Positions 19,614 to 30,260 of a DNA stretch of 64,000 nucleotides are shown one piece after another; position 1 is the first letter of the stretch, and every line of letters begins with the position of its first letter. Under the pieces are notes generated by a model. It was not told the DNA's origin and made no database searches. It saw only the letters and a program-made list of their open reading frames with translations. Where the stretch lies: NCBI RefSeq assembly GCF_001708965.1, contig NZ_LVJW01000003.1, forward strand, positions 992,001 through 1,056,000, written 5' to 3'. Position numbers and translations under genes: made by a program. Source of the DNA: Candidatus Thiodiazotropha endoloripes (lineage in GTDB: Bacteria > Pseudomonadota > Gammaproteobacteria > Chromatiales > Chromatiaceae).

Positions 19614-20467
19614 GTGGTTCACTGCTGACCTACGACCAGATAGCCCCCTTGCGCCAGATGGTTCACAGCTGGCGATCACATGGCGAGAAGATCGGTTTTG
19701 TACCCACCATGGGCAATCTTCACTCGGGTCATCTGGCCCTGGTGACTGAAGCCAAAAGGCGTGCCCAGAGAGTGGTGGTCAGTATTTTCGTCAATCCTTT
19801 GCAGTTTGGCGCCGGAGAGGATTTCGAGGATTATCCCCGCACCCTGGATGCCGACAAGCAGCAACTGCTCGAGGCGGGCGTCGATCTGCTGTTTGCACCG
19901 ACACCGGAGGTCGTCTACCCCGCAGGCCAGGCACAACAGACCCGTGTGGAAGTACCGGAAATCTCCGATGTGCTGTGTGGCGCCAGTCGCCCCGGCCATT
20001 TTGTGGGTGTCGCTACCGTGGTATGCAAACTCTTCAATATGGTGCAGCCGGATCTTGCCGTGTTCGGTGAGAAGGATTTCCAGCAGTTGATGGTGATTCG
20101 CCGGATGGTGGAAGATCTCTGCCTTCCGGTTGATATCCTCGGTCTGAAAACGGTACGTGAGGAGGATGGTCTGGCAAAGAGTTCCCGCAATGGCTATCTC
20201 AACGAGGAACAGCGGCAGATAGCACCTCAGCTTTTCCGGATAATGCAACAGACAGCCCAGGCCCTGGCCGGGGGGCAGCGGGATTTTACCCGTGTCGAGT
20301 CCGAGGCCCGGGAGAAACTCCTCGCTGCCGGGTTCCAGCCTGATTACTATGTGATTCGTAATGCGGATGACCTGGCTCTGCCCGCTGAAGCTGATCCTCG
20401 GCTGGTGATTCTCGCCGCCGCCCACCTGGGGACGACCCGACTGATCGACAATCTGCTGGTCGAATAG
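19610..20467 (+). CDS. panC: Pantothenate synthetase
   Basis: A 285-residue PanC that ligates pantoate and beta-alanine through a pantoyl-adenylate. The ATP-binding [16 protein letters not shown] contains the HxGH-like motif. [20 protein letters not shown] and [15 protein letters not shown] are conserved. KSSRNGYL carries the KMSKS-like loop. It overlaps panB by 4 bp (ATGA). Confidence 0.98.
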   Translation: MSGSLLTYDQIAPLRQMVHSWRSHGEKIGFVPTMGNLHSGHLALVTEAKRRAQRVVVSIFVNPLQFGAGEDFEDYPRTLDADKQQLLEAGVDLLFAPTPEVVYPAGQAQQTRVEVPEISDVLCGASRPGHFVGVATVVCKLFNMVQPDLAVFGEKDFQQLMVIRRMVEDLCLPVDILGLKTVREEDGLAKSSRNGYLNEEQRQIAPQLFRIMQQTAQALAGGQRDFTRVESEAREKLLAAGFQPDYYVIRNADDLALPAEADPRLVILAAAHLGTTRLIDNLLVE

Positions 20468-20795
20468 CACCAATTTGGCTCAAATTGTTACAGATTGTTT
20501 AATCTTTCTGTAAATTATAATAGAATTGGAAATCATAATAGCTTTAGTTAATACTTAATTGACTCATGGTAAGTATCAGATAAAACAAAGAAATTAGACT
20601 TAATAGCCTGTGAGAGAAGGGTTTTTCAGAGCTGGAATCACCCATAAAAGAATAAAATGCTGCATAGCAGCATTTGTTATTGATAGCTGAGTCATAATCG
20701 CGGATAATTACCGGCCAGTTACAGTCTAAACTTGGGATCTATGCCCGGTTTGGGTTGGCTAGATTTAAAATTTTCACCATAAAGGTCATGAATCC
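20468..20795. other. panC-panD intergenic region
   Basis: A 328-bp AT-rich gap with no ORF. It contains the hairpin AAATGCTGC-ATA-GCAGCATTT (20655-20675), a 9-bp perfect stem followed by GTTATTG. This would terminate the panBC transcript, with panD then expressed from its own promoter in the remaining 120 bp. No riboswitch was recognised. Confidence 0.5.
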
Positions 20796-21176
20796 ATGCA
20801 GCTGACATTACTCAAGTGCAAGCTACACAGGGCATGTGTCACCCACTCAGAATTGGACTACGAAGGCTCATGTGCCATTGATGCCGAGCTGATGCAGCTG
20901 GCAGGCATCCATGAGTACGAACAGATCCAAATCTATAACGTGACCAACGGTGAAAGGTTCACAACCTACGCCATTCTGGCCGAGGCGGGTTCTCGGGTAA
21001 TTTCCGTCAATGGCGCTGCGGCGCACAAAGCCAATCCGGGCGATCGCGTGATTATTTGTGCCTATGCCGGTCTGGATGCGGATGAGATGAAAGGATTCAA
21101 ACCAAGCCTGGTCTATCTGAACGAAGAGAATCAGGTGCTTCGTACCGGTGACGCCATTCCGATTCAGGCAGCCTGA
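20796..21176 (+). CDS. panD: Aspartate 1-decarboxylase
   Basis: A 126-residue PanD proenzyme that makes beta-alanine from aspartate. Self-cleavage between Gly24 and Ser25 in DYEGSCAID creates the pyruvoyl cofactor. Catalytic-site residues in [12 protein letters not shown] and the NGAAAH segment are present. It supplies panC with beta-alanine but is separated from it by a 328-bp gap, so it is probably a separate transcript. Confidence 0.97.
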   Translation: MQLTLLKCKLHRACVTHSELDYEGSCAIDAELMQLAGIHEYEQIQIYNVTNGERFTTYAILAEAGSRVISVNGAAAHKANPGDRVIICAYAGLDADEMKGFKPSLVYLNEENQVLRTGDAIPIQAA

Positions 21177-21273
21177 GCGGGATATCACTCAGCCCAACCA
21201 CCACCTCTTTAGCGAGTGACGAAATAGTTCACTTTCAGGGCTTCAATCCTGCTCTTGGTCAAGCTGTGGCTAA

Positions 21274-22728
21274 TCAGAGACCAGGATCGTCGATCGATGT
21301 CTGGTAAAGTTCAAGGTAGTGCTGCGCACTGGCCTCCCAACTCAGATCCTGCTGCATGCCGGTCATGGCAAGTATATCCCAGTCACTGCCTGAGCGTCGG
21401 TAGAAATTGATGGCGTGTTCAATCGCGCCCCATAGGCTGCTGCCGTCGGCGTTATCAAAGACAAAACCCGTGGCAGTGCCATTCGCCAGTGTGTGCGGTG
21501 TGACATCGACGACACTATCCGCCAATCCGCCGGTACGCCGGACAATCGGCACAGTGCCATATCTCAGGCTGTACATCTGGTTCAAGCCGCAAGGTTCGAA
21601 TCGGGAAGGCATCAGAAAACAGTCGCTGCCGGCCTCGATACGATGGGAGAGTCCCTCATCGTAACCGATGGTGATACCCACCCGGCTATGGTATCGGTTA
21701 CTGATCTTTTCCAGTGCGCTTTGCAGGCTATGGTCCCCGGATCCCAGCAGTACCAGCTGAGCTCCTGAGTCCATGAGCCCCGGCAGAACCTGCAGGATCA
21801 GGTCGACACCCTTCTGATCCACCAGCCGACCGACATATCCGAACAAGGGAATATACTCATCCTCAGGCAGTCCGAACTCCCGTTGCAGCGCCAGTTTGTT
21901 ATTGCGTTTGGCCGGGAAGCTGTCGATGGAGTAGGGGGTGTCGATGTGGGGATCGTTGAGTGGATCCCACTGATGGTAGTCGATGCCGTTGAGGACGCCG
22001 CTGAAATGGCTGGCGCGGTATTGCAGCAAGCCCTCCAGGCCATAGCCGAACTCAGCGGTTTTGATCTCTTCCGCATAGGTGGGACTGACCGTATTGACCC
22101 GGTCGGACAGAGCAATCCCCCCTTTGATGAATGAGAGTTGGTCATGGAACTCCAGGGCGTGATGGGTCCAGAGCGATTTATCGAGACCGAGTCGAAGAAA
22201 GGTCGCCCAGTCAAACAGGCCCTGATAGGCCAGGTTGTGTATGGTGAACAGGGTGGCTGGACGCTGCTCCTCAGGCTGCAGCAGGGGGGCGATCAAGCCG
22301 GTCTGCCAATCGTTGGCATGAACAACTTCCGGCTGCCAGTCGAGGCCGGCCCTGTCCAGAGCAACCAAGACGGCCACCTGACAAAAGAGCATGAACCGGT
22401 CAGCATTGTCGGGCCAGTTATAGCCCTCCGGCGTGAGATAGGGATTGCCTGGGCGATCGAACCATCTGGGTGCATCGACTACATACATCGGTACCTGATG
22501 GGGGCCACACTCCCCCTGGAGCAGCGTGACCGTACTGCCATCGACTTGCAGCTCAGACACCTTTTGCAGATTATCCGCTTTGGCGAGTACCTGGGGATAG
22601 CCTGGAACGATCAGGCGGCAGTCCATGCCAATATGGTTCAGCGCAGCGGGCAGACTGCCGGCTACGTCAGCCAAGCCGCCAGTCTTGATGAGAGGTGCCA
22701 CTTCGCTGCTGGCATAGAGGATCTTCAT
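21274..22728 (-). CDS. glgA: Glycogen synthase (ADP-glucose)
   Basis: A 484-residue GT5 glycogen synthase that transfers glucose from ADP-glucose to the glycogen chain. The ADP-glucose-binding KTGGLADVAGSLP is at residues 16-28. HANDWQTGLIAPLL and TIHNLAYQG lie in the N-terminal half. The GT-B C-terminal domain has GYVGRLVDQKGVDLI and the catalytic PSRFEPCGLNQMYSLRYGT. It is divergent from pgi and belongs to the glycogen island extending to malQ. Confidence 0.97.
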   Translation of the reverse strand: MKILYASSEVAPLIKTGGLADVAGSLPAALNHIGMDCRLIVPGYPQVLAKADNLQKVSELQVDGSTVTLLQGECGPHQVPMYVVDAPRWFDRPGNPYLTPEGYNWPDNADRFMLFCQVAVLVALDRAGLDWQPEVVHANDWQTGLIAPLLQPEEQRPATLFTIHNLAYQGLFDWATFLRLGLDKSLWTHHALEFHDQLSFIKGGIALSDRVNTVSPTYAEEIKTAEFGYGLEGLLQYRASHFSGVLNGIDYHQWDPLNDPHIDTPYSIDSFPAKRNNKLALQREFGLPEDEYIPLFGYVGRLVDQKGVDLILQVLPGLMDSGAQLVLLGSGDHSLQSALEKISNRYHSRVGITIGYDEGLSHRIEAGSDCFLMPSRFEPCGLNQMYSLRYGTVPIVRRTGGLADSVVDVTPHTLANGTATGFVFDNADGSSLWGAIEHAINFYRRSGSDWDILAMTGMQQDLSWEASAQHYLELYQTSIDDPGL

Positions 22729-23005
22729 CGTTAGTTGCTATTCCACACTGTTTTCGATTAAAAGAACCAATGTAAGCATTATTTCAATTCTCAACGCAAC
22801 CATTATTCTGTTGCAGATTGATTCTGTGCCTCCGGATTGGGGTGTATGGGCTAGTGCAGTGACCTCGGATAGAATAGTCAGTGTGTCGATGGAGTATGGT
22901 GCAATCGTTTTGCCCTCCTTGCACTGATGCGGGTATCTTCATACTATCTCGCACAATCCGGTCCTCAAATCTGAAGGCCAAACATAATATAAGAAAAGAG
23001 CGATC
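22729..23005. promoter_or_regulatory. glgA/pgi divergent intergenic region
   Basis: A 277-bp spacer between divergently transcribed glgA and pgi. It must hold both promoters. No operator or hairpin stands out beyond general AT-richness near glgA. Confidence 0.4.
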
Positions 23006-24658
23006 ATGACAGAGATACATCAGACGGATGAGTGGCGCGCACTAGAGTCGCATTGGCAGGATATGGAATCGGTCCAGATGCGCGAACTGTTTCAACAGGG
23101 GCCTGAACGCTCCGAGCAGCTGTCGATCAGGCAGTGCGGCATACTGCTCGACTATTCGAAGAATCGCATCACCAGCCAGACCATGAAGCTGTTACTGGCG
23201 TTGGCCAACAGTATCGACCTGGACGGCTGGCGTCGCCGGATGTTTTCTGGAGAGCGCATCAATATCACGGAAGACAGGGCGGTACTGCATGTCGCACTGA
23301 GGAATCGCAGTAATCAACCGATCTGGTTCGATGCCGAGGATGTAATGCCCGGCGTCAACGCCATCCTGGAGAAGATGGCTTCATTCACTGAGCAGGTACG
23401 CTCCGGAGATTGGAAAGGCTACAGCGGCAAGTCCATTACCGATGTGGTCAATATCGGTATTGGCGGCTCCAATCTCGGGCCATTGATGGTCTGTGAGGCG
23501 TTGAAGCCCTATCAGCGGGATGATCTGCGTCTCCATTTCGTATCCAATGTGGATGCCAGCCATATTCACGATACCCTCAGTGGGCTGAATCCGGAGACCA
23601 CCCTGTTCGTGGTGGCATCCAAGACCTTCACCACTCAAGAGACCCTGACCAATGCGGCCACGGCCAGAGCATGGCTATTGGATAGTCTCAAGGATCAGGC
23701 GGCTGTAGCCCGCCACTTCGTTGCGGTCTCCACCAACGCCGAAAAGGTCGCTGAGTTCGGTATCGATACTCAGAACATGTTCGAATTCTGGGATTGGGTG
23801 GGTGGACGCTACTCCCTTTGGTCTGCGATTGGACTGCCGATCGCCATCGCCATTGGTATGCCACGCTTCTATGAGCTGTTGGAGGGTGCCCATGAGATGG
23901 ACCAGCACTTTCTGCATGCGGATCTGTCTCAGAACATGCCGGTCATCATGGCCCTGCTGGGTATCTGGTATGTCAACTTTGCCGGCTTTCACAGTCATGC
24001 CATACTCCCCTACGATCAGTTCATGAGGTATCTGCCGGACTATCTCCAGCAGGCGGACATGGAGAGCAATGGTAAACGGGTGACCCGTTTTGGCAGACCG
24101 GTGGAGTACGCAACCGGGCCGGTTATCTGGGGGGCTGCCGGCACCGATGGTCAGCATGCCTTCTATCAGCTGATTCATCAGGGCACCCAGATCATCCCTT
24201 GCGATTTTATCATTCCGGTGAACAGTCAGAATGAATCCACCGACCATCATCAGAAACTGTTTGCCAACTGCCTGGCTCAAACAGAGGCCCTGATGAGAGG
24301 TAAGAACCGTACCGAGGCACGTGAGGAGATGGAGCAGGCGGGTATGTCGCCGGAGCAGATTGTCGATCTGCTGCCGCACAAGATTTTCCCAGGCAATCGC
24401 CCCAGCAACACCCTGCTGATCGACAAGATCACCCCATCTCGTTTGGGTTCGTTGATCGCCCTGTATGAGCACAAGATTTTTGTGCAGGGCATGATCTGGC
24501 AGGTCAACTCATTCGATCAATGGGGGGTCGAGCTGGGTAAACAGCTGGCGGGTGTCATCCAGCCGGAACTGCTGCAAGAGCAGGCCGAGCTGAAACATGA
24601 CAGCTCAACCAATGGATTGATCAACTATTTCCACCGGCATCGGTTGCCGACCCGGTGA
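23006..24658 (+). CDS. pgi: Glucose-6-phosphate isomerase
   Basis: A 550-residue Pgi that interconverts glucose-6-P and fructose-6-P. Signatures are [29 protein letters not shown], the [15 protein letters not shown] block, and the C-terminal [15 protein letters not shown]. Its position inside the glycogen cluster suggests it channels gluconeogenic fructose-6-P toward glucose-1-P and ADP-glucose, or the reverse on glycogen breakdown. It is convergent with glgB. Confidence 0.98.
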   Translation: MTEIHQTDEWRALESHWQDMESVQMRELFQQGPERSEQLSIRQCGILLDYSKNRITSQTMKLLLALANSIDLDGWRRRMFSGERINITEDRAVLHVALRNRSNQPIWFDAEDVMPGVNAILEKMASFTEQVRSGDWKGYSGKSITDVVNIGIGGSNLGPLMVCEALKPYQRDDLRLHFVSNVDASHIHDTLSGLNPETTLFVVASKTFTTQETLTNAATARAWLLDSLKDQAAVARHFVAVSTNAEKVAEFGIDTQNMFEFWDWVGGRYSLWSAIGLPIAIAIGMPRFYELLEGAHEMDQHFLHADLSQNMPVIMALLGIWYVNFAGFHSHAILPYDQFMRYLPDYLQQADMESNGKRVTRFGRPVEYATGPVIWGAAGTDGQHAFYQLIHQGTQIIPCDFIIPVNSQNESTDHHQKLFANCLAQTEALMRGKNRTEAREEMEQAGMSPEQIVDLLPHKIFPGNRPSNTLLIDKITPSRLGSLIALYEHKIFVQGMIWQVNSFDQWGVELGKQLAGVIQPELLQEQAELKHDSSTNGLINYFHRHRLPTR

Positions 24659-24704
24659 CCAAACAGGTCAATTTCAGGGGCTGTTGGATTGGTGTTAACA
24701 GGCC

Positions 24705-26888
24705 CTAGTGACTTCCTTTGAGGATGATTGCGCCCAATGGGGGCAGGGTGAGGATGATTGAATGATCCCTACCCATCCAGGAGACTTTCTCAGTATCCAG
24801 CGGTTTGCCATTGCCCATGTTGGAACCGCCGTAAAACTCGGAATCGGAGTTCATGATCTCCTGGTACTGTCCAGGCCGATTGACACCGATCCGATAGTTG
24901 TCCCTGGGCACCGGTGTGAAGTTGAGTACGATCAGTAACTCATTGCCGTCCCGGTCCTTGCGTGCGTAACTGAGAATCGACTGGGAACTGTCGTGACAGT
25001 CGATCCACTCAAAACCGGAGAATTCGAACTCATTCTGATGCAGGCTGGGGGACTCCCGGTATAATCTGTTCAGATCGGTCAGCAGGGTTGTGATTCCCCG
25101 GTGGTGAGGATAATCCTGAAGATACCAATCCAGGGCGTCATCATCATTCCACTCCCGCCCCTGGGCAAATTCACTGCCCATGAAGAGCAGCTTTTTACCG
25201 GGATAGGTAAACATGTAGGTATAGAGCAGCCGTAGATTGGCAAATCTTTGCCAGTCATCCCCAGGCATTTTGTCGATCATCGAGCCCTTGCCGTGAACCA
25301 CCTCATCATGGGAGAAAGGCAAGACAAAATTCTCAGTGAAGGCATAGAGCAGGCCGAAGGTCAGCAGGTCGTGGTGATAGTGGCGATAGATCGGATCCTG
25401 TGACATGTAGGAGAGGCTGTCATGCATCCAGCCCATGTTCCATTTCATGCTGAATCCCAATCCACCCAGCCAAGTGGGTCGTGAGACCTGAGGCCAGGCG
25501 GTGGACTCTTCAGCGATCATCATGGTGCCCGGGTGAAGATCGTGTGTAACACTGTTCAGCTCACGCAGGAAATCGACGGCTTCCAGGTTCTCCCGGCCGC
25601 CATATTGATTGGGCACCCAGTCCCCCGGCTCCCTGGAGTAGTCCAGATAGAGCATGGAGGCAACCGCATCGACCCGCAGACCGTCGAGATGAAACTCTTC
25701 AAGCCAGTAGATGGCGCTGGAGATGAGAAAATTTCTGACTTCGTTGCGTCCGAAATTGAAGATCAGGGTGCCCCAGTCCCGGTGTTCACCCTTGCGGGGA
25801 TCTTCATGTTCGTAGAGCGCGGTGCCGTCAAACTCCGCCAGTGCATGGCGATCTTTGGGGAAGTGGGCCGGCACCCAGTCGAGTAGAACGCCTATCCCGT
25901 TCTGATGCAGATGATCGATGAAATAGCGAAAATCGTCCGGCGTACCGAAGCGACTGGTCGGAGCGAAATAGCCGGTTGTCTGATACCCCCAGGAGCCGTC
26001 AAAGGGGTGTTCGGTGATGGGTAACAGCTCGATATGGGTAAAACCGACGGCCTTGACATGATCACAGAGCTGATGGGCAAGATCCCGGTAGTTGAGAAAA
26101 TCACCCTGTTCATCCCGGCGCCATGAGCCGAGATGGACTTCATAGACCGACATGGGCTGTTGCTGCCAATTCGTGGTGGCCCGGGTGTTGATCCACTCTT
26201 CATCCTGCCAGCTGTAGTGATCATCGGCGATCACCACGGCGGCCGTTTCCGGTCGGCGCTGAAAATAGTTGCCATAGGGGTCGGTCCTCAAAGAGACATG
26301 ACCCTCCTGGGTGCGGATTTCGAACTTGTAGAGAGAGCCGGGTTTGAGTTCAGGTATGAACAGCTCCCATACCCCGGAACCGCCCCGGGAACGCATCGGA
26401 TGAATACGGCCATCCCATTGATTGAAATTCCCGACCACCGAAACACGGGTGGCATTCGGTGCCCATACCGCGAACAGCACCCCATCGATACCCTCTGCCT
26501 GATGGCTATGGGAACCGAAAAAGCGGTAGACATGGCGATGTTTGCCCTCATTGAACAGATGCATGTCGAATTCCGGCAACTGGGCGGAAAAGCTGTAGGG
26601 GTCGTGATTACTGTGGCTCTGGCCGAATTTATCCTGCCAATTCAGCAGATAGTGATCACCGACCTGATCAGCCGGCAATGACAGGGAGAAAAAATCAGTA
26701 CCGCTGACCCGAGGAATCTGCTGCCCCGACTCAGCCAGGCTGACCTTTTCCGCATGGGGTAAAAACAGGTTGATCTGACAAACACCTGCATTGACATGAC
26801 ACCCTAAAACCTCAAACGGGTCATGGTGGCATGCATCGATAATGCGTTGCATGGCTTCGCTGATTGTGTTTGTCTTTTGGCTTTTCAT
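24705..26888 (-). CDS. glgB: 1,4-alpha-glucan branching enzyme
   Basis: A 727-residue GlgB that introduces alpha-1,6 branches into glycogen. It has a short N1 domain, then CBM48 ([23 protein letters not shown]). The GH13 barrel shows [39 protein letters not shown] with the nucleophile Asp, and [11 protein letters not shown] with the acid Glu. [16 protein letters not shown] carries the HD pair. It is divergent from glgC over a 350-bp region with inverted repeats, and convergent with pgi. Confidence 0.98.
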   Translation of the reverse strand: MKSQKTNTISEAMQRIIDACHHDPFEVLGCHVNAGVCQINLFLPHAEKVSLAESGQQIPRVSGTDFFSLSLPADQVGDHYLLNWQDKFGQSHSNHDPYSFSAQLPEFDMHLFNEGKHRHVYRFFGSHSHQAEGIDGVLFAVWAPNATRVSVVGNFNQWDGRIHPMRSRGGSGVWELFIPELKPGSLYKFEIRTQEGHVSLRTDPYGNYFQRRPETAAVVIADDHYSWQDEEWINTRATTNWQQQPMSVYEVHLGSWRRDEQGDFLNYRDLAHQLCDHVKAVGFTHIELLPITEHPFDGSWGYQTTGYFAPTSRFGTPDDFRYFIDHLHQNGIGVLLDWVPAHFPKDRHALAEFDGTALYEHEDPRKGEHRDWGTLIFNFGRNEVRNFLISSAIYWLEEFHLDGLRVDAVASMLYLDYSREPGDWVPNQYGGRENLEAVDFLRELNSVTHDLHPGTMMIAEESTAWPQVSRPTWLGGLGFSMKWNMGWMHDSLSYMSQDPIYRHYHHDLLTFGLLYAFTENFVLPFSHDEVVHGKGSMIDKMPGDDWQRFANLRLLYTYMFTYPGKKLLFMGSEFAQGREWNDDDALDWYLQDYPHHRGITTLLTDLNRLYRESPSLHQNEFEFSGFEWIDCHDSSQSILSYARKDRDGNELLIVLNFTPVPRDNYRIGVNRPGQYQEIMNSDSEFYGGSNMGNGKPLDTEKVSWMGRDHSIILTLPPLGAIILKGSH

Positions 26889-26949
26889 AGTTAAGAAAAC
26901 CTGCTTCTTGGAGTACGCCTTGAAGGGAACATGATGTTACCATAGTCTG

Positions 26950-27152
26950 GTGTAGTGTCTCATACTAATGCGCTTTTGTAGTGTAACGCCAAGACATTGG
27001 CCGCCAGGCAGGTGACGCAGGGAGTGGCACCCCCCTTCATGTCAGGCAATGGTGCGTACGATGAGTTGTTATCCCGCCCGGATGCAGCTTCGCAGCGGCT
27101 CCAACTCTGCGCTGCATCATAATTAAGCGTGCATTAGTATGAGACACTACAC
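26950..27152. repeat. 22-bp inverted repeat pair between glgB and glgC
   Basis: A 22-bp sequence at 26950-26971 recurs as an exact reverse complement at 27131-27152; with a 2-base gap the match extends inward by GCTT. The arms are 159 bp apart and each lies 60-90 bp upstream of a gene: 62 bp from the glgB ATG and 87 bp from the glgC ATG, both oriented toward their gene. Each arm contains an imperfect palindrome, TAGT-N7-ACTA. Either they are twin operator sites for one regulator of both genes, or terminal repeats of a 203-bp MITE-like element. No target-site duplication is evident. Confidence 0.7.
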
Positions 27153-27238
27153 AAGATCCTGGCTCGTAAATGAGTGAACCAGGGAAAGACTTAAAAACGG
27201 CAGTTATTGTTGGCCTAACGGCTATGGAGGAACTCTCG

Positions 27239-28504
27239 ATGATAGACCAGAGCCAGCGCTTTGTCAGTCTGTTGACAAGAAATACCCTTGCGCTGATCCT
27301 AGCAGGTGGACGTGGTTCCAGACTCAAGCATCTGACCAAGTGGCGCTCCAAGCCGGCGGTTCCCTTCGGTGGGAAGTTTCGAATTGTCGATTTTCCCCTA
27401 TCCAACTGCATCAACTCAGGGATACGCCGAGTTGGTGTACTTACCCAATACAAAGCCCACTCCCTGCTGCTGCATATCCAGCGTGGTTGGAACTTCCTGC
27501 GTGGGGAGTTCGGAGAATTTGTCGAGTTATTGCCGGCGCAACAGCGGATTGAGAGCAGTTGGTATGAGGGTACGGCAGATGCGGTCTACCAGAATCTGGA
27601 TATCCTGCGCAGCCACAATCCGGACTATGTGCTGATTCTGGCGGGCGACCATATCTATAAAATGGACTATGGCACCATGATCGCCGAGCATGTTGAATCC
27701 GGTGCCGACATGACCGTAGGTTGCCTGACGGTGGATTTGGAAAGTGCCAAGGAGTTTGGCGTGATGACCGTGGACTCTGATAACTGGGTCAGTGAATTCA
27801 GTGAAAAACCGGCCGACCCCAAACCGATTCCGGGACATGATAATCTGGCTCTGGCCTCTATGGGGATCTACGTATTCAACCGCAAGTTTCTGTTTGAACA
27901 ACTGATCCGGGATGCGGATATGCCGCAATCCTCTCACGATTTCGGTAAGGACATCATTCCCCAGGTGATCGAAAAATACCGGGTGCTGGCCTATCCGTTC
28001 ACCGACTCTACCAGTGGCAAACAGGCCTATTGGCGTGATGTGGGTACCATCGATGCATTCTGGACCGCCAATCTGGAGCTGATCGGTGTCACACCGCCAC
28101 TCAATCTCTACGATCGCAGCTGGCCCATCTGGACCTATCAGGAGCAACTGCCCCCCGCCAAGTTCGTGTTTGATGATGAAGAGCGGCGCGGCATGGCGGT
28201 GGACTCCATGGTCTCGGGGGGGTGTGTGATCTCCGGCGCCAAGGTGACCAATTCTCTGCTGTTTTCCAATGTGCGGGTCAACTCTTACAGTAGTGTGAAT
28301 CAGACCGTGGTGCTGCCTGATGTCAATATCGGGCGTAACTGCAGAATCAACAAAGCGGTGATCGATCGGGGTTGTGATATCCCGGAAGGTACGATTATCG
28401 GCGAAGACCCCGCTGCGGATGCGGAGCGATTCTATGTCAGTGAAAAGGGCGTTGTCCTGGTGACGCCGGAAATGTTGGGTCAGGTTCTACACCATGTCAG
28501 ATAG
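27239..28504 (+). CDS. glgC: Glucose-1-phosphate adenylyltransferase
   Basis: A 421-residue GlgC that makes ADP-glucose, the committed step of glycogen synthesis. The nucleotidyltransferase start is [20 protein letters not shown] with [32 protein letters not shown] and [11 protein letters not shown] are conserved, and a left-handed beta-helix forms the C-terminus ([19 protein letters not shown]). The frame opens at 27170, but the ATG at 27239 has a perfect GGAGGA eight bases upstream and gives the family start. It overlaps the GH57 gene by 11 bp. Confidence 0.97.
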   Translation: MIDQSQRFVSLLTRNTLALILAGGRGSRLKHLTKWRSKPAVPFGGKFRIVDFPLSNCINSGIRRVGVLTQYKAHSLLLHIQRGWNFLRGEFGEFVELLPAQQRIESSWYEGTADAVYQNLDILRSHNPDYVLILAGDHIYKMDYGTMIAEHVESGADMTVGCLTVDLESAKEFGVMTVDSDNWVSEFSEKPADPKPIPGHDNLALASMGIYVFNRKFLFEQLIRDADMPQSSHDFGKDIIPQVIEKYRVLAYPFTDSTSGKQAYWRDVGTIDAFWTANLELIGVTPPLNLYDRSWPIWTYQEQLPPAKFVFDDEERRGMAVDSMVSGGCVISGAKVTNSLLFSNVRVNSYSSVNQTVVLPDVNIGRNCRINKAVIDRGCDIPEGTIIGEDPAADAERFYVSEKGVVLVTPEMLGQVLHHVR

Positions 28505-30209
28505 CGAACATCAAGATAACCGCCTGCAGGTGGTTTTCTGCTGGCATATGCATCAGCCCTACTACAAAGGGCCGGAGGGCAGTGATTATCTGCTGCCCTG
28601 GGTCTATCTGCATGGGCTGAAGGACTACTCTGATATGGCGGCCCATCTTGAACATGTGCCGGATGCCAAGGCGGTGGTGAATTTCGCCCCCGTACTGCTT
28701 GAACAGATCGATGACTACAGTGAGCAGATTGCAGCCTGGCTGAAAACGGGGCAGTTGATCAAGGATCCTCTGCTGGCCGCCCTGGCCGGTCCTGGACTGC
28801 CGGTGGATGAGGCCTACCGCAAAGAATTGATCAGTGCCTGTATGCGGGCCAATGAACATCGTCTGATCAGCCGCTTCAAACACTTCAATGAGCTGGCCGA
28901 CCTGGTCAAGCACACACTGGAAAACGACCGCATGGTCGGCTATCTCAACGATCAGTGTCTGGTCGACCTGCTGGTCTGGTACCACCTGGCCTGGGTGGGT
29001 GAGTGTCAGCGGGTCAACGACCTGCGTGTCAGATCGCTGCAGGCCAAGGGTCGGGGATTCAATTCCGATGATCGCCGGCGCTTGATGGAGTTGATCGGGG
29101 AAGTGCTGCAGGGTTTACCCGGCCGCTATACCGATTTGGCAAAATCGGGCCAGGTGGAACTCTCGGTCACCCCCTATGCCCATCCCATCGTGCCGTTGAT
29201 GATCGATATGGATTCAGCCAAGGACGCCTTGCCTTCGATTCATATGCCCGATCTGGAGCAGTACCCGGGCGGCGAGTCCCGTGCGAGATGGCATATGCGC
29301 AAGGGATTGGAGGTATTTGAAAAACATTTCGGCTTTCGACCCAAAGGGTGCTGGCCATCAGAAGGTGGTGTCAGTGAAGCCACCCTGAAAATGTTGGAAG
29401 AGGAGGGATTCAACTGGGCGGCCACCGGACAACAGGTGTTGAGTAACAGCCTGATGGCTGGAGGCGGGGATTCCCAGCTGCCCGATAACTGGGTGCACTC
29501 CGCATACCACGTCCAGGAGGGGCACCTCAACATGTTCTTTCGCGATGACGGCCTGTCGGATCTGATTGGATTCACCTATGGTGAGTGGCATGCCGATGAT
29601 GCGGTCGGGGATCTGATCAATCACCTGGTCAATATCGCCGACTCCTGTAAAGGGGATCCGGATGCGGTGGTATCAATCATCATGGATGGAGAAAATGCCT
29701 GGGAATACTACCCTTACAACGGCAGCTACTTTCTCAATGCCATGTATGAAAGGTTGTCGCAGCATCCCCGCTTGAGACTGACCACCTTTTCCGAAGTGTT
29801 GGATCGACAGAAGAAACTCTCGCCAAGACTCTCCAAGCTGGTGGCCGGTAGCTGGGTTTATGGCACCTTTACCACCTGGATCGGTGATCGCGATAAGAAT
29901 CGCGCCTGGGATATGTTGGGTGAGGCTAAAAAGGTTTATGACCAGGTCCTGGACACCAAGAATTTTTCCGATGACCAGCTGAGGGAAATTGAAAAGCAGT
30001 TGGCAATCTGTGAAGGTTCCGATTGGTTTTGGTGGTTCGGTGACTACAATCCCGAGTCCACCGTAAGCGATTTTGAACAACTGTTCCGCAGCCAGCTCTC
30101 TCATCTGTTCGAGCTGCTGGGTGAGGCAGTACCGGACTATCTTTCCGAAGTTTTTGCCGTAGGCAGCGGAGCGCCGGTGCAGGGCGGAGTGATGAAAAAG
30201 AATGATTAA
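28494..30209 (+). CDS. Glycoside hydrolase family 57 protein (alpha-glucan active)
   Basis: A 571-residue GH57 enzyme. The conserved regions seen are WHMHQPYY (region 1), [12 protein letters not shown] with the nucleophile Glu (region 3), and [10 protein letters not shown] with the acid Asp (region 4). The family contains alpha-amylases, 4-alpha-glucanotransferases, branching enzymes and amylopullulanases; I cannot separate these by eye. It overlaps glgC by 11 bp and precedes malQ by 51 bp, so it very likely trims or remodels glycogen. No signal peptide is present, so it acts in the cytoplasm. Confidence 0.9.
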   Translation: MSDSEHQDNRLQVVFCWHMHQPYYKGPEGSDYLLPWVYLHGLKDYSDMAAHLEHVPDAKAVVNFAPVLLEQIDDYSEQIAAWLKTGQLIKDPLLAALAGPGLPVDEAYRKELISACMRANEHRLISRFKHFNELADLVKHTLENDRMVGYLNDQCLVDLLVWYHLAWVGECQRVNDLRVRSLQAKGRGFNSDDRRRLMELIGEVLQGLPGRYTDLAKSGQVELSVTPYAHPIVPLMIDMDSAKDALPSIHMPDLEQYPGGESRARWHMRKGLEVFEKHFGFRPKGCWPSEGGVSEATLKMLEEEGFNWAATGQQVLSNSLMAGGGDSQLPDNWVHSAYHVQEGHLNMFFRDDGLSDLIGFTYGEWHADDAVGDLINHLVNIADSCKGDPDAVVSIIMDGENAWEYYPYNGSYFLNAMYERLSQHPRLRLTTFSEVLDRQKKLSPRLSKLVAGSWVYGTFTTWIGDRDKNRAWDMLGEAKKVYDQVLDTKNFSDDQLREIEKQLAICEGSDWFWWFGDYNPESTVSDFEQLFRSQLSHLFELLGEAVPDYLSEVFAVGSGAPVQGGVMKKND

Positions 30210-30260
30210 CACCAATACGAACTTGCGCAACAGTTCGCCGTCCATTGCCGGGAATGACCT

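Noticed and set aside
22138-22734. A 198-codon plus-strand frame opposite glgA
   Set aside because: It lies entirely antisense to the well-conserved glgA gene and shows no family features; it is a shadow of glgA codon usage.
26133-26681. A 182-codon plus-strand frame opposite glgB
   Set aside because: Antisense to glgB with no domain; a shadow frame.
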